A DNA stretch of 44,123 nt, from positions 1 to 44,123 of the forward strand of contig JAJDIC010000008.1 of NCBI GenBank assembly GCA_030266525.1, written 5' to 3'. Shown in pieces: positions 34,781 through 43,255 of this stretch; the first letter of the stretch is position 1; every line of letters begins with the position of its first letter. The notes beneath the pieces were generated by a model. The model had not been told where the DNA came from, did not search any database, and saw only the letters and a program-made list of their open reading frames with translations. Position numbers and translations under genes: made by a program. The stretch comes from Desulfovibrio sp. OttesenSCG-928-G15. GTDB lineage: Bacteria > Desulfobacterota > Desulfovibrionia > Desulfovibrionales > Desulfovibrionaceae.

Positions 34781-35926
34781 TCATTGTTGACCCATATCCT
34801 GCGCAAAAGCGCGTGGAGACAGGCCGAGTTGCCCGTCTGTCACTACCGTATCACCGGCCCGGATACCCCTTGTGATAACCATGAATCCGTCGGGACCGGC
34901 TTCCGCCTCCACGTAGACCGGGTCGACGATATAGACGTTTTCCCTGCCGTCCGGCGCTTTTTCCGCACGGTAGACAAAGCGGCCGTTCATACCTTCCTGC
35001 AAAGCTTTTTCCGGCACGACAACGGCGTTTTCCAAAGTGGCCAGAACAATGGTCACCCGCACAAACTGCCCCGGCCAGAGGCGGTTGTCCAAGTTGGGAA
35101 ATAGCGCGTGCAGACGAATGCTGCCCGTGGTGCGGTCCACTTCGTTGTCCACAGCCGTAACCTCGCCCCTGATTGGCGGGCCGGTATCGCCCTGGGGCAA
35201 TACGGTGACATAGAGGGTGCCCCGCTGGGTAAGGCGCAGAATTTCGGGCAAATAGCGCTCAGCCACGGAAAAGCGCACTTCCGCCGGCCGCAGGGAATTG
35301 ATAATGACCAGGGTTCGCTCGTCGTTGGCCTTGATCACGTTGCCGTTGCGCACAAGAATATCGCCGAGCTTGCCGGTAATGGGTGCCCTGATGACCGAAA
35401 ACTCCCGGTTGAGCTTTGCCGTCTGGATGGCGGCCTGGTCCTGCTCGATGTCCGCCCGGATGGTTTTTTCCGCTGTATCCACCTGATCATAGGCTTCACG
35501 GCTGATCACGTCCTGCTTGACCAGCGTGGTGTAGCGGGCCAAATCCTTTCTGGCTTTTTCCAGCAGGGCGCGGTTTTTGGCGAGTCTGGCCTGGGCTTCG
35601 GCGACCGCCGCATCAAAGGGACGCGGGTCAAGGCGAAACAGCAGCTGCCCCTGCACCACTTCCTGCCCGGCGGAAACGGGAACATCCACAATCTGCCCGC
35701 CCACCTGTGATTTTACGTGCACAGTGGCGTGGGCGTCCACGTTGCCCACAGCCTCGAGCACACGCGGAACCGTGCGCTGCTCGGCCTTGGACAGTCTGAC
35801 CGGCGCAAGCTTTGCCCCCTGGCCGTCCGAGGCGTTGTTGGAGCAGGCGGCGAACAGCAGTACGCCAAAGAGCGCACAAACACAAAAAAGCTTTCGGGCG
35901 GAAGGGGAAAATGCGTAATGAACCAT
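34781..35926 (-). CDS. RND efflux periplasmic adaptor, lipoprotein type
   Basis: This 381-residue membrane-fusion protein partners the pump encoded next. It begins with a lipoprotein signal (FGVLLFAAC, lipidated Cys28), so it is anchored by lipid, unlike the helix-anchored adaptor of the first system. HVKSQVGGQIVDVPVSAGQEV and the second half-motif IRAPITGKLGDILVRNGNVI enclose the alpha-hairpin, and the beta-barrel region PIRGEVTAVDNEVDRTTGSIRLHA follows. Length is normal with no tail. ATG 35926 directly precedes the signal; the longer frame to 36052 adds a non-signal-like leader. The Asp following the lipid Cys is replaced by Ser-Asn, which would favour sorting to the outer membrane by the E. 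coli rule, although that rule may not hold here. Confidence 0.9.
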   Translation of the reverse strand: MVHYAFSPSARKLFCVCALFGVLLFAACSNNASDGQGAKLAPVRLSKAEQRTVPRVLEAVGNVDAHATVHVKSQVGGQIVDVPVSAGQEVVQGQLLFRLDPRPFDAAVAEAQARLAKNRALLEKARKDLARYTTLVKQDVISREAYDQVDTAEKTIRADIEQDQAAIQTAKLNREFSVIRAPITGKLGDILVRNGNVIKANDERTLVIINSLRPAEVRFSVAERYLPEILRLTQRGTLYVTVLPQGDTGPPIRGEVTAVDNEVDRTTGSIRLHALFPNLDNRLWPGQFVRVTIVLATLENAVVVPEKALQEGMNGRFVYRAEKAPDGRENVYIVDPVYVEAEAGPDGFMVITRGIRAGDTVVTDGQLGLSPRAFAQDMGQQ

Positions 35927-36090
35927 ATGAATTAGGACGCCTTTACAAAAAACGGAACACCCACGTTGCAAGCGCACCAGAGGCGACTGCCATCTGATAA
36001 CGCAGTACGCCCATGTCATACCCCGTACCAGCCTGTTTTGGCAAGGGAACACTCGGAAAGCGGGCTTCAGGCAAAAGCTTTGGCAGCACT

Positions 36091-36765
36091 TCAGCCCAGC
36101 GTTACATCACCGGAACGCGTGAGCACGGTCTGTTTTACAGCAATGCCCGCAGAACTTGCGGCATCAAGACAGGCCTTGGCCAGCGCCTTGCAACACGGTA
36201 CTTCCATGCGCACGACTTCCACGCGTGCCAGTCTGGATTGTCGGAACATTTCCGATAATTTTTCAGTCAGTTCACGGCATCCTTCAAATTTTGGACAACC
36301 TATGAGAATTACTGCACCATCTTTGGCAAAGGCGGCGTGGAAATCTTTTTTGGCAAACGCAGCGCAATCTGCCGCGACAAGCAGGCTGGAACCAGCCAGA
36401 AAAGGCGCATCGGACGGCATAAGTCGAATTTTCAGCGGCCAGTGCCCTTTGCCCGGCATGGGCTGGAGCAGCGGCGCGCAGGAAGCGGGGGCACCTTGCG
36501 CAAAAGGCGTTTTTTGCTTACGGGCCAGGTGTTCATGCACGGCCTGTTCGTCAAAGGGAGCGGCTTTTCGCTGGATAATGGTCAATGCGCCGGTCGGGCA
36601 GCCGGACAAACAAGCTCCAAGCCCGTCGCAATACATATCGGCAATAACTTTGGCCTTTCCATCTACCAGGGCAATGGCCCCTTCGGCGCAATCAAGTATG
36701 CACTGCCCGCAGCCGGTACATTTTTCTTCGTCTATCTGCACTATGTCGCGTGTTATTTCCTTCAT
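36091..36765 (-). CDS. 4Fe-4S ferredoxin-type protein with an incomplete second cluster motif
   Basis: The 224-residue protein carries CTGCGQCILDCAEG (about 16-29, a complete 4Fe-4S motif) and CDGLGACLSGCPTGAL (about 45-60), where the second cysteine of the usual CxxCxxCxxxC is leucine. The same CDGLGAC form occurs in a known family of anaerobe ferredoxins, so it is probably a family trait. The rest (about 65-224) is a cysteine-containing domain beginning near LLQPMPGKGHWPLKIRLMP, likely a redox or metal domain of the same family. ATG 36765 begins at the conserved leader. It is divergent from the deacetylase gene with 228 nt between. Electron-transfer partner is unknown. Confidence 0.8.
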   Translation of the reverse strand: MKEITRDIVQIDEEKCTGCGQCILDCAEGAIALVDGKAKVIADMYCDGLGACLSGCPTGALTIIQRKAAPFDEQAVHEHLARKQKTPFAQGAPASCAPLLQPMPGKGHWPLKIRLMPSDAPFLAGSSLLVAADCAAFAKKDFHAAFAKDGAVILIGCPKFEGCRELTEKLSEMFRQSRLARVEVVRMEVPCCKALAKACLDAASSAGIAVKQTVLTRSGDVTLG

Positions 36766-36993
36766 GCGTCGCTCCGGTATGATAATTTTTTCTGTTGGTG
36801 ACAAAATAGGACTTCTCCGCACTTTGTCCAGTCCGTAACAGCCCGCACGCCCTGCGCACCCCTTGCGCAATTCGGTGGGCCGAAACTACTTGCCCTGTGC
36901 CCCTATGCAGGATACAAACAGACGCTTTTGTCCGTCCCATAATGCATCCCCCTACTCAACCGATATGCAACGCCCTTTCGCCCATACATCATC

Positions 36994-38796
36994 ATGAGTC
37001 CTCCCAGAAAAACTACCTCCTCAAAAACCGGCGCAAAAAAAGCACCCGCAAAGACAACCACCCGGAAAAGCCCGACCAGAAAAAAAACCACCCGTAAAAA
37101 GAAAAGCGGCGGGCAGGGGAAAGGTCTGATTATTGCCTTTGTTGCGGGCCTGCTTATTGCCTGCGCCGGAATATGGTTTCTGCGCGATTACCCCATGCCC
37201 TGGGATGGAACCAAAACAGAAAAATCCCGCTTGAGTGCGCAAGCGCCCAAAAAATCGTCACAGGCGAAACCCGCCGCCAAAAACGGCAAAGACGCCACCG
37301 CAAAAGCCAAGCAGGGAGACAAGACACCTGCCAAAGAAGCAAAAACGGCTTCCAAAACGCAGGAAAGCGCAAAACAGAACTCCGCAAAAACCGCCAAGCC
37401 CGGCAAGGATACCCAGCTACTGCCAAAAGACGCCCAAAGAGGCGCGGCAACAGACCCGATAAAACCGGAAGCCGCAAGCGCCGTCGGGACTCCGGCGGCT
37501 TCTGCCCAGGCCGCACAGCCAAAGCCTACCGGCAAGACCAGTCAGGCTCTGGCAGAGCGGGCCAAGGCCGTGCAGGAATATGAGGCCAAAAAAGCCCGGG
37601 CGGATAAAGCAAGTCAAAGCCCCACTGCCGAGAACAAAAAACCCGCGGGAGACAGCGGGGCGGTTGCGAGCGCATTGAGCGATTTACAAACACTGGCGTA
37701 TGAAGAAGATATCGCCACGCTGCCCCTTGCAGACCGCATCCGGCAGGTGGATTACGCCCTCATGCAGGCCGCCTGGATTCGCAAGCTTCCGGCAAGCGCC
37801 ATGCGCCTTGCCCAGATAGAAGACAAAAGTGCCGGCAAGGAAAAATACAAGCTCCAGAAGGTGGAAGTGCTCCCCGGCAGTGATGCCGGACATTATGTGG
37901 ACGCAGTAAAAGACTGTCTGGCCCTTTGGGCGGAAGGGGCAACTGTGAGCCCCGGCAGCAGCAACACCTGGACCGTATCGCTTGGCGGCTTGCAAACCCA
38001 CAGCCTGAAGCTGTATCCCGGCAAAACGGCCTTTCCTTCGCCGGCCACTGCGCAAACCCGGCCCCTGCAACGCGATGTTGCCAGCCCCTCTGCGCAGGGC
38101 ACGGCCAGCCCGAGGCTTAGGGCTGACGGCGAAGCGCCGAAGCTGGTCATCGTCATAGACGACCTTGGCGCAAGCGCTCAGGCTACAAAGACCTTGCTTG
38201 AGCTGGACTATCCCGTGACCTTTGCCTTCTGGCCGCATGGCGCAAACACCAGGGACGGCGCAATCCAGGCCCACGCCAGAGGCATGGAAATCATCGTACA
38301 CCAACCCATGGAGCCCATTGGCTACCCCAAGGTCAGGCCCGGCCCCAACGTGCTGTTGACCGGCATGGATGAAGGCCGGATACGGAGTATTCTTGACGCT
38401 TCGCTCAAGGCTGTGCCCCATGCTATCGGGATGAACAACCACATGGGTTCACGCTTCACTCAGGACCGGGCCGGCGTTCGGGCTGTGATACGTTTTTTAC
38501 AGGAAAGGGGCCTGTTCATGCTGGACAGCCTGACCCACGCAAGCTCCGTATTTGGTGGGGAAGGCAAGAAAGCGCGTATTGAGAACTACTGCCGCAACGT
38601 ATTTTTGGACGTAACCCACTCAAAGGGCAAAATACTGGAACAGCTGCGCCGCGCAGAGCGCATTGCCGCCTTTACCGGGCAGGCCATAGCCATCGGACAC
38701 CCCCTGCCGGAAACCCTGGCCGCCCTGAAAGACTGGCAAAGGCTGCGCAACAAAAACGTCAGAATTGTCCGGCTGCGGGATTTGCGCCAGGATTAG
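36994..38796 (+). CDS. Divergent polysaccharide deacetylase (YibQ family), membrane-anchored
   Basis: The 600-residue protein has four parts: a very basic N-terminal tail (16 Lys/Arg in the first 43 residues), one membrane helix (about 45-64), a long Ala/Lys/Pro-rich linker (to about 225), and a globular region ending in the deacetylase-like domain from about 383 (LVIVIDDLGASAQAT, then IIVHQPMEPIGYP and NNHMGSRFT). Such YibQ/DUF610 domains have a polysaccharide-deacetylase fold and act in the periplasm, with substrate not established. The Asp pair and His residues of the family are present. The tail would face the cytoplasm. ATG 36994 begins it with no strong ribosome site visible. It ends before a 23-bp hairpin. 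Confidence 0.85.
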   Translation: MSPPRKTTSSKTGAKKAPAKTTTRKSPTRKKTTRKKKSGGQGKGLIIAFVAGLLIACAGIWFLRDYPMPWDGTKTEKSRLSAQAPKKSSQAKPAAKNGKDATAKAKQGDKTPAKEAKTASKTQESAKQNSAKTAKPGKDTQLLPKDAQRGAATDPIKPEAASAVGTPAASAQAAQPKPTGKTSQALAERAKAVQEYEAKKARADKASQSPTAENKKPAGDSGAVASALSDLQTLAYEEDIATLPLADRIRQVDYALMQAAWIRKLPASAMRLAQIEDKSAGKEKYKLQKVEVLPGSDAGHYVDAVKDCLALWAEGATVSPGSSNTWTVSLGGLQTHSLKLYPGKTAFPSPATAQTRPLQRDVASPSAQGTASPRLRADGEAPKLVIVIDDLGASAQATKTLLELDYPVTFAFWPHGANTRDGAIQAHARGMEIIVHQPMEPIGYPKVRPGPNVLLTGMDEGRIRSILDASLKAVPHAIGMNNHMGSRFTQDRAGVRAVIRFLQERGLFMLDSLTHASSVFGGEGKKARIENYCRNVFLDVTHSKGKILEQLRRAERIAAFTGQAIAIGHPLPETLAALKDWQRLRNKNVRIVRLRDLRQD

Positions 38797-38843
38797 AGCA
38801 TACTGCTCCACGCAAAACTCCGCCTCAATCACACCAGCCATCA

Positions 38844-38895
38844 GCGAACACAAGGGCCGTGGGAAGCATATACTTCCCACGGCCCTTGTGTTCGC
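38844..38895. terminator. 23-bp hairpin between convergent genes
   Basis: A perfect stem of 23 bp (left arm 38844-38866, right arm 38873-38895) with CATATA loop separates the deacetylase gene from pta, which run toward each other. No T run follows on either side, so it may act as a bidirectional block or an RNA-stability structure rather than a classical terminator. Confidence 0.75.
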
Positions 38896-38973
38896 GTGTG
38901 CGGGGTTAACGTTCAGGCCCCGCCCTCCGCCCCTGTGGGCATCATTTGCTCCGAAGGCCCGCAAGCCCATACC

Positions 38974-38982
38974 GGGGGGGGG
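38974..38982 (+). repeat. Homopolymer (G)9 just past the pta stop
   Basis: Nine G lie four bases downstream of the pta stop codon, outside the reading frame. It is one of several long G/C runs in the window. Confidence 0.9.
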
Positions 38983-38986
38983 AGGC

Positions 38987-41098
38987 CTACTTCTTGTTCT
39001 TCTCGGCCTGGGCCTGCACGGCGGTAATAGCCACGGTGTTGATAATATCCGCAACCGTGCAGCCGCGTGAAAGGTCGTTCACCGGCTTGTTCAGGCCTTG
39101 CAGCACCGGACCGATAGCCACGGCGTCGGCAGCGCGTTGCACTGCCTTGTAGGTGTTGTTACCGGTGTTGAGGTCCGGGAAGATGAATACAGTGGCCTGA
39201 CCGGCAACCTTGCTTTCCGGAAGCTTGGTGCGGGCAACGTCAGGATCAATGGCCGCGTCGTACTGAATGGGACCTTCCAGCAGCAGTTCAGGAGCCTTTT
39301 CCTTGGCAATGCGGACCGCTTCCACAACCTTGTCCACGTCCGCGCCCTTGCCGGAACTGCCGGTGGAGTAAGACAGCATGGCCACTTTGGGCTCTATGCC
39401 GAAAATGCTCGCGGTGTGGGCAGAGCTGATGGCAATATCCGCAAGCTGCTCGGCGGTCGGGTTGGGGTTGACCGCGCAGTCGCCGAAAGCCAGAACCCGA
39501 TCCTTGAGGCACATGAGGAAAATGGACGAAACGATGGACGCATCCGGCTTTGTCTTGATGAACTCGAAGGCGGGCCTGATGGTGTGGGCGGTCGTGTTGA
39601 TGGAGCCGGAAACCATGCCGTCCGCATCGCCCATATGTACCATCATGGTACCGAAGTAGGTGGGGTCGTTCAAAATGTCCCTAGCCTGCTCCATGCTGAT
39701 GCCCTTTTTCTTGCGCAGCTCGTAGTAGGTTTTCACATACTCGTCAAATCTGGGCGAAAGGTCAGGCTGTATAATGGGTACGTCGAGTTCCAGACCAAGG
39801 TCGGAAATCTTGGCGGTAATGGCGCTGGCCTTGCCGAGAATGGTCAAATCGGCCACATTGCGGCGCAACAACACATCTGCCGCCCGCAAAATGCGTTCTT
39901 CCGCGCCCTCGGGCAGCACGATGTGCATCTTGTCTGCCGCAGCCCGCTCAATCAGGTTGTATTCAAACATTTTAGGCGTAATCTTGGTGCTTTGCAAATT
40001 GACAATACGCGCTTCAATTTCGTGCGAGTCAATGCAGGCCTCAAAATGGCCGAGAGCAGTGCTTATCTTGCGCACATCGCCCGGCTCAATCTTACCATAC
40101 AGATCCGCCAGGGTCTGAATGGTCTTGAACGTATGGTCCTGTACGGCAAGAATGGGAACAGGCACGCCCGTCCACCCTTCGATAAGCCTGTGGATGGTTA
40201 CCGGAATATCTATGCCGCCGGTCAGCACCATCCCCGAGATATCCGGGTAGGAACTGGAGAAACGCGAAGCCAGGCTGGCAAGAATAATGTCGGCCCGATC
40301 GCCGGGGGTAATAATGAGGCTGCCCTGGCCGAGGTGCTCAAGGAAGTTGCCCACCTGCATGGCGGCGATAAGGTAATCATCCACCAGCGAGTCAAGGCGA
40401 CCGTGCCCGTAAAGGACCTGGGCGTTCAGCCATTTGCGCACGTCGCCGACGCTGGGTTTGCCAAGGGTCGGTTCTTCGGGCAGCACATAGGTGACCAGCG
40501 GGTTGGAGCTGTTTTCCCTGGAAACCAGGGCAGAGGCAATCTGGCTTTCCTCTCTTTCGCTCACGGTAGCGCGGTTGACAACACAGGCCACCACGTTAAG
40601 GCCTTTTTCGTCAAGCTGGTCAAGGGTAAGCTGGGCAGAGTCGATAATTTCCTGGGCACTTTTGCCGGAAGCGTTGGCTACCATAAGCACGGGGGAACCG
40701 AGGTTGGCCGCGATATCGGCGTTCAGGTCAAACTCAAAGGCCGGGTCCTTGCCCATAAAGTCCGTGCCTTCGCACAGAATAAAGTCGTAACTGGCTTCCA
40801 GCTTTTTGTATTTTTTCAAAATGTTGTCCAGCATGGTTTCATGCTGCCCGGTGTTCATCAGATTCCTGGCGTCTTGCAGGGTGTAGGCGTAGGTGTCTTC
40901 ATAGTCCAGATCAAGCCCGAAGTGGGATACCACAAGATTTATGTCGTGATCCCGCCCTTTTTCCTTGGGCTGGTTGATGATGGGACGGAAAAAAGCGACT
41001 TTGCGAACCCGGCGGAGCAAAAGCTGCATCATGCCGAGCACAATGGCGGATTTGCCGCTTTTGGATTCAGTTGCTGTGATATAAAGATTGTTGGCCAT
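38987..41098 (-). CDS. pta: Phosphate acetyltransferase with N-terminal P-loop/DRTGG half
   Basis: The 703-residue cytoplasmic enzyme converts acetyl-CoA and phosphate to acetyl phosphate, the step before acetate kinase and ATP. It is the long form: a P-loop domain related to dethiobiotin synthetase/CobB (TATESKSGKSAIVLG near 6-20), a DRTGG domain in the middle (about 215-330), and the catalytic PTA_PTB domain at the C-terminus (about 380-700, with VLPEGAEERILRAADVLL and HMGDADGMVSG). ATG 41098 is used; an upstream frame to 41176 adds an unlikely leader. Acetate kinase is not adjacent on this side. It is divergent from the kinase gene across a 308-nt region with ATGAAA/TTTCAT repeats. Confidence 0.95.
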   Translation of the reverse strand: MANNLYITATESKSGKSAIVLGMMQLLLRRVRKVAFFRPIINQPKEKGRDHDINLVVSHFGLDLDYEDTYAYTLQDARNLMNTGQHETMLDNILKKYKKLEASYDFILCEGTDFMGKDPAFEFDLNADIAANLGSPVLMVANASGKSAQEIIDSAQLTLDQLDEKGLNVVACVVNRATVSEREESQIASALVSRENSSNPLVTYVLPEEPTLGKPSVGDVRKWLNAQVLYGHGRLDSLVDDYLIAAMQVGNFLEHLGQGSLIITPGDRADIILASLASRFSSSYPDISGMVLTGGIDIPVTIHRLIEGWTGVPVPILAVQDHTFKTIQTLADLYGKIEPGDVRKISTALGHFEACIDSHEIEARIVNLQSTKITPKMFEYNLIERAAADKMHIVLPEGAEERILRAADVLLRRNVADLTILGKASAITAKISDLGLELDVPIIQPDLSPRFDEYVKTYYELRKKKGISMEQARDILNDPTYFGTMMVHMGDADGMVSGSINTTAHTIRPAFEFIKTKPDASIVSSIFLMCLKDRVLAFGDCAVNPNPTAEQLADIAISSAHTASIFGIEPKVAMLSYSTGSSGKGADVDKVVEAVRIAKEKAPELLLEGPIQYDAAIDPDVARTKLPESKVAGQATVFIFPDLNTGNNTYKAVQRAADAVAIGPVLQGLNKPVNDLSRGCTVADIINTVAITAVQAQAEKNKK

Positions 41099-41406
41099 AT
41101 GTTGCTCCATTTCGGCTTCATACCGGTATCTGGTGTGAAAAAGACGCAGCCACGGGCGCAAATGCCCTGACGGCAATGCGTTGCAAGTAATTTCATACGC
41201 CGGTTACATTATGAAATTACTCCTATTCATTTCATAAAATGAAAAAAGTCACAAGGGCGATCCCCTTTTCCTTTTGTCGGCACAAAATGCGTGTGGTGCC
41301 GAGCATTGACGCGGACGTGGCAAAACCGTATGACCTTGCATGTCCATGCAGTAGAAGCGGTAATGCTATAAACACGCAAAAAGTTACGCATTTCAGGAAA
41401 AATATC
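41099..41406. promoter_or_regulatory. Shared pta / kinase control region with repeated ATGAAA palindromes
   Basis: The 308-nt divergent gap holds two inverted repeats of one motif: GTAATTTCAT (41187-41196) with ATGAAATTAC (41211-41220), and TTTCAT-AAA-ATGAAA (41230-41244). Their half-sites are about 20 bp apart, close to two helix turns. Some dimeric repressor or activator is likely to bind here. I cannot name it. The rest shows nothing definite. Confidence 0.55.
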
Positions 41407-42294
41407 ATGCCCCCTACTCCCAGGCTGGCCGCCATACACGACCTGGCCGGTTTCGGCCACACCTCGCTCATGGCGGTTATCCCCATTTTCTCCACCCTCG
41501 GCATTCAGGTCTGCCCCTTGCCCACGGCGGTTCTTTCCACCGGAACAGACGGGTTTCCCGGCTTTCGCTTTGTGGATATGAGCGAGCACATCCCTGCTTT
41601 TCTCGAACACTGGAAAGAGCTTGGGCTGCGCTTTGACGCGGTGTACAGCGGCTTTCTGGGTTCTGAAAAACAGGCGGAAATGGTTGCCCGCTGCATTGAG
41701 GAATGTCTGAAACCAGGCGGACTGGCGGTTGTTGACCCTGTGCTTGGCGACAACGGCAGCCTTGAGCCTACCATGGACATGCATATGGTAGATCGTATGC
41801 GCTGGCTTGTCGGCAAGGCCACCTGCATCACCCCTAACCTGACCGAAGCCGCGCTCCTGCTTGCAGAGCCCTACCCCATGGAGGCAGAGCAGGACGGCAT
41901 GGACGAGCACATGCTGCGCGACTGGCTGACCCGCCTGTCAGAGCTTGGGCCGGACATCACGGTTATCACCAGCGTGCCCGAGGGTAATGGCCGCCATAGC
42001 GCCGTCGTTGCCTACCACCGTGCCCAGAACCGCTTCTGGCGGGTGGATTGCGACTATATTCCCGCCGCCTACCCCGGAACGGGCGACACCTTTACCAGCG
42101 TGCTTACCGGCAGCCTCATGCAGGGCGACAGCCTGCCGATTGCCATGGACAGGGCCGTGCGCTTTGTCACCCTGGGGATACGCGCCGCCTTCGGCCACAA
42201 CGCGCCCCAGCGGGAGGGCATTTTTCTCGAGCGGGTTTTGCCCTCGCTCAACACCCCGGTCACGGCTTCGGGCTATGCCCTGTGGGAAGAATAG
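41407..42294 (+). CDS. Pyridoxal/pyridoxamine kinase-like protein (PdxK/PdxY family)
   Basis: The 295-residue ribokinase-fold enzyme should phosphorylate vitamin B6 vitamers in salvage of pyridoxal phosphate. Family features are AAIHDLAGFGHTSLMAVIPI at the start, the VYSGFLGSEKQ segment, VVDPVLGDNGSLEPTMDMHMV (the PL-kinase signature), TPNLTEAALLL, and the C-terminal anion hole and base in YPGTGDTFTSVLTG (Asp in GTGD). ATG 41407 opens the fold directly; the longer frame from 41239 is rejected as leader. It begins a run of plus-strand genes with murI (76 nt later) and cbiD. The substrate among B6 forms is not certain. Confidence 0.88.
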   Translation: MPPTPRLAAIHDLAGFGHTSLMAVIPIFSTLGIQVCPLPTAVLSTGTDGFPGFRFVDMSEHIPAFLEHWKELGLRFDAVYSGFLGSEKQAEMVARCIEECLKPGGLAVVDPVLGDNGSLEPTMDMHMVDRMRWLVGKATCITPNLTEAALLLAEPYPMEAEQDGMDEHMLRDWLTRLSELGPDITVITSVPEGNGRHSAVVAYHRAQNRFWRVDCDYIPAAYPGTGDTFTSVLTGSLMQGDSLPIAMDRAVRFVTLGIRAAFGHNAPQREGIFLERVLPSLNTPVTASGYALWEE

Positions 42295-42370
42295 CAGGAC
42301 TGTTGCGAAAAAAAACCTGCCGGTGCATGCACAGCCCCGATGACATGAATGACTTCAAGGAAATACTCAT

Positions 42371-43240
42371 ATGAACGGCGAAAACAATCCGGCCCAGCTT
42401 CCCATCGGCCTTTTTGATTCGGGCGTCGGCGGACTCACGGTTCTGGCCGCCCTCTTGAAACGGCTGCCGGACGAAAGCTATTACTTCCTTGGCGACACTG
42501 CCCGCCTGCCCTACGGAACCAAAAGCAGCGGAACCATTGTCCGGTATTCGCTGCAAACAACCCAGCGGCTGGTTGAAAAGGGCATCAAACTGCTGGTCGT
42601 GGCCTGCAACACAGCCACAGCCGCCGCCTTGCCCGTTTTGCAAAAAACCTATGCCCCCCTGCCAGTTATCGGGGTTATCCAGCCCGGTGCCAGGGCTGCC
42701 TGCAAGGCCGTACAGGGCAAAACAGGCGGCGGAATAGTTGTCATGGCAACGGAATCCACCATTAACAGTTGCGCATACACAAATGCCATTCATGCCATCA
42801 ACCCCGATGTGCCGGTGCGGGGCGTGGGTGCCACGCTTTTTGTGTCGTTGGCGGAAGAAGGCTGGATGAGCGGCCCTATTGCCGAAGGCATTGCCGCCCG
42901 CTATCTGGAGCCTGTGCTGCAAGAAAATAAGCCCGATTGCATAGTGCTTGGCTGCACCCATTTTCCCCCTCTGGCTCCCGCCATAGCCGCTGTAGCCGGA
43001 CCAGACGTTGTGCTGGTGGACTCCGCCGCAACAACTGCCGAGGCCGTTGAGCAGGAGCTTGAAAGGCTCGCACTTGTGCGCCCCACAGTTTCCGACGCAA
43101 AGCAGGACGCAGCAAAGGCCAATCCCTTGCAGCGGGTGCGCTTTTACACCACAGACGCGCCGGAACGCTTTGCCAGGGTGGGGAGCCTTTTTCTGAATAC
43201 CCCCATATCGTCCGATTCTTTGGAGTTGGTCAGCCTCTAG
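42371..43240 (+). CDS. murI: Glutamate racemase
   Basis: This 289-residue cofactor-independent racemase supplies D-glutamate for peptidoglycan. Typical motifs are IGLFDSGVGGLTVL (with the substrate-binding Asp-Ser), the loop FLGDTARLPYGTKS, the first catalytic cysteine in VVACNTATAAALP, and the second in VLGCTHFPPL followed by the DSAATTAEAV segment. Length is normal. AAGGAA lies upstream of the ATG at 42371. cbiD begins 15 nt after the stop, so the three genes from 41407 may form one transcript. Confidence 0.95.
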   Translation: MNGENNPAQLPIGLFDSGVGGLTVLAALLKRLPDESYYFLGDTARLPYGTKSSGTIVRYSLQTTQRLVEKGIKLLVVACNTATAAALPVLQKTYAPLPVIGVIQPGARAACKAVQGKTGGGIVVMATESTINSCAYTNAIHAINPDVPVRGVGATLFVSLAEEGWMSGPIAEGIAARYLEPVLQENKPDCIVLGCTHFPPLAPAIAAVAGPDVVLVDSAATTAEAVEQELERLALVRPTVSDAKQDAAKANPLQRVRFYTTDAPERFARVGSLFLNTPISSDSLELVSL

Positions 43241-43255
43241 CAACAAGGGCAGACT

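Noticed and set aside
39098..41170. A 690-residue plus-strand frame opposite pta.
   Set aside because: It is the antisense of a well-conserved gene and shows only reflected composition.
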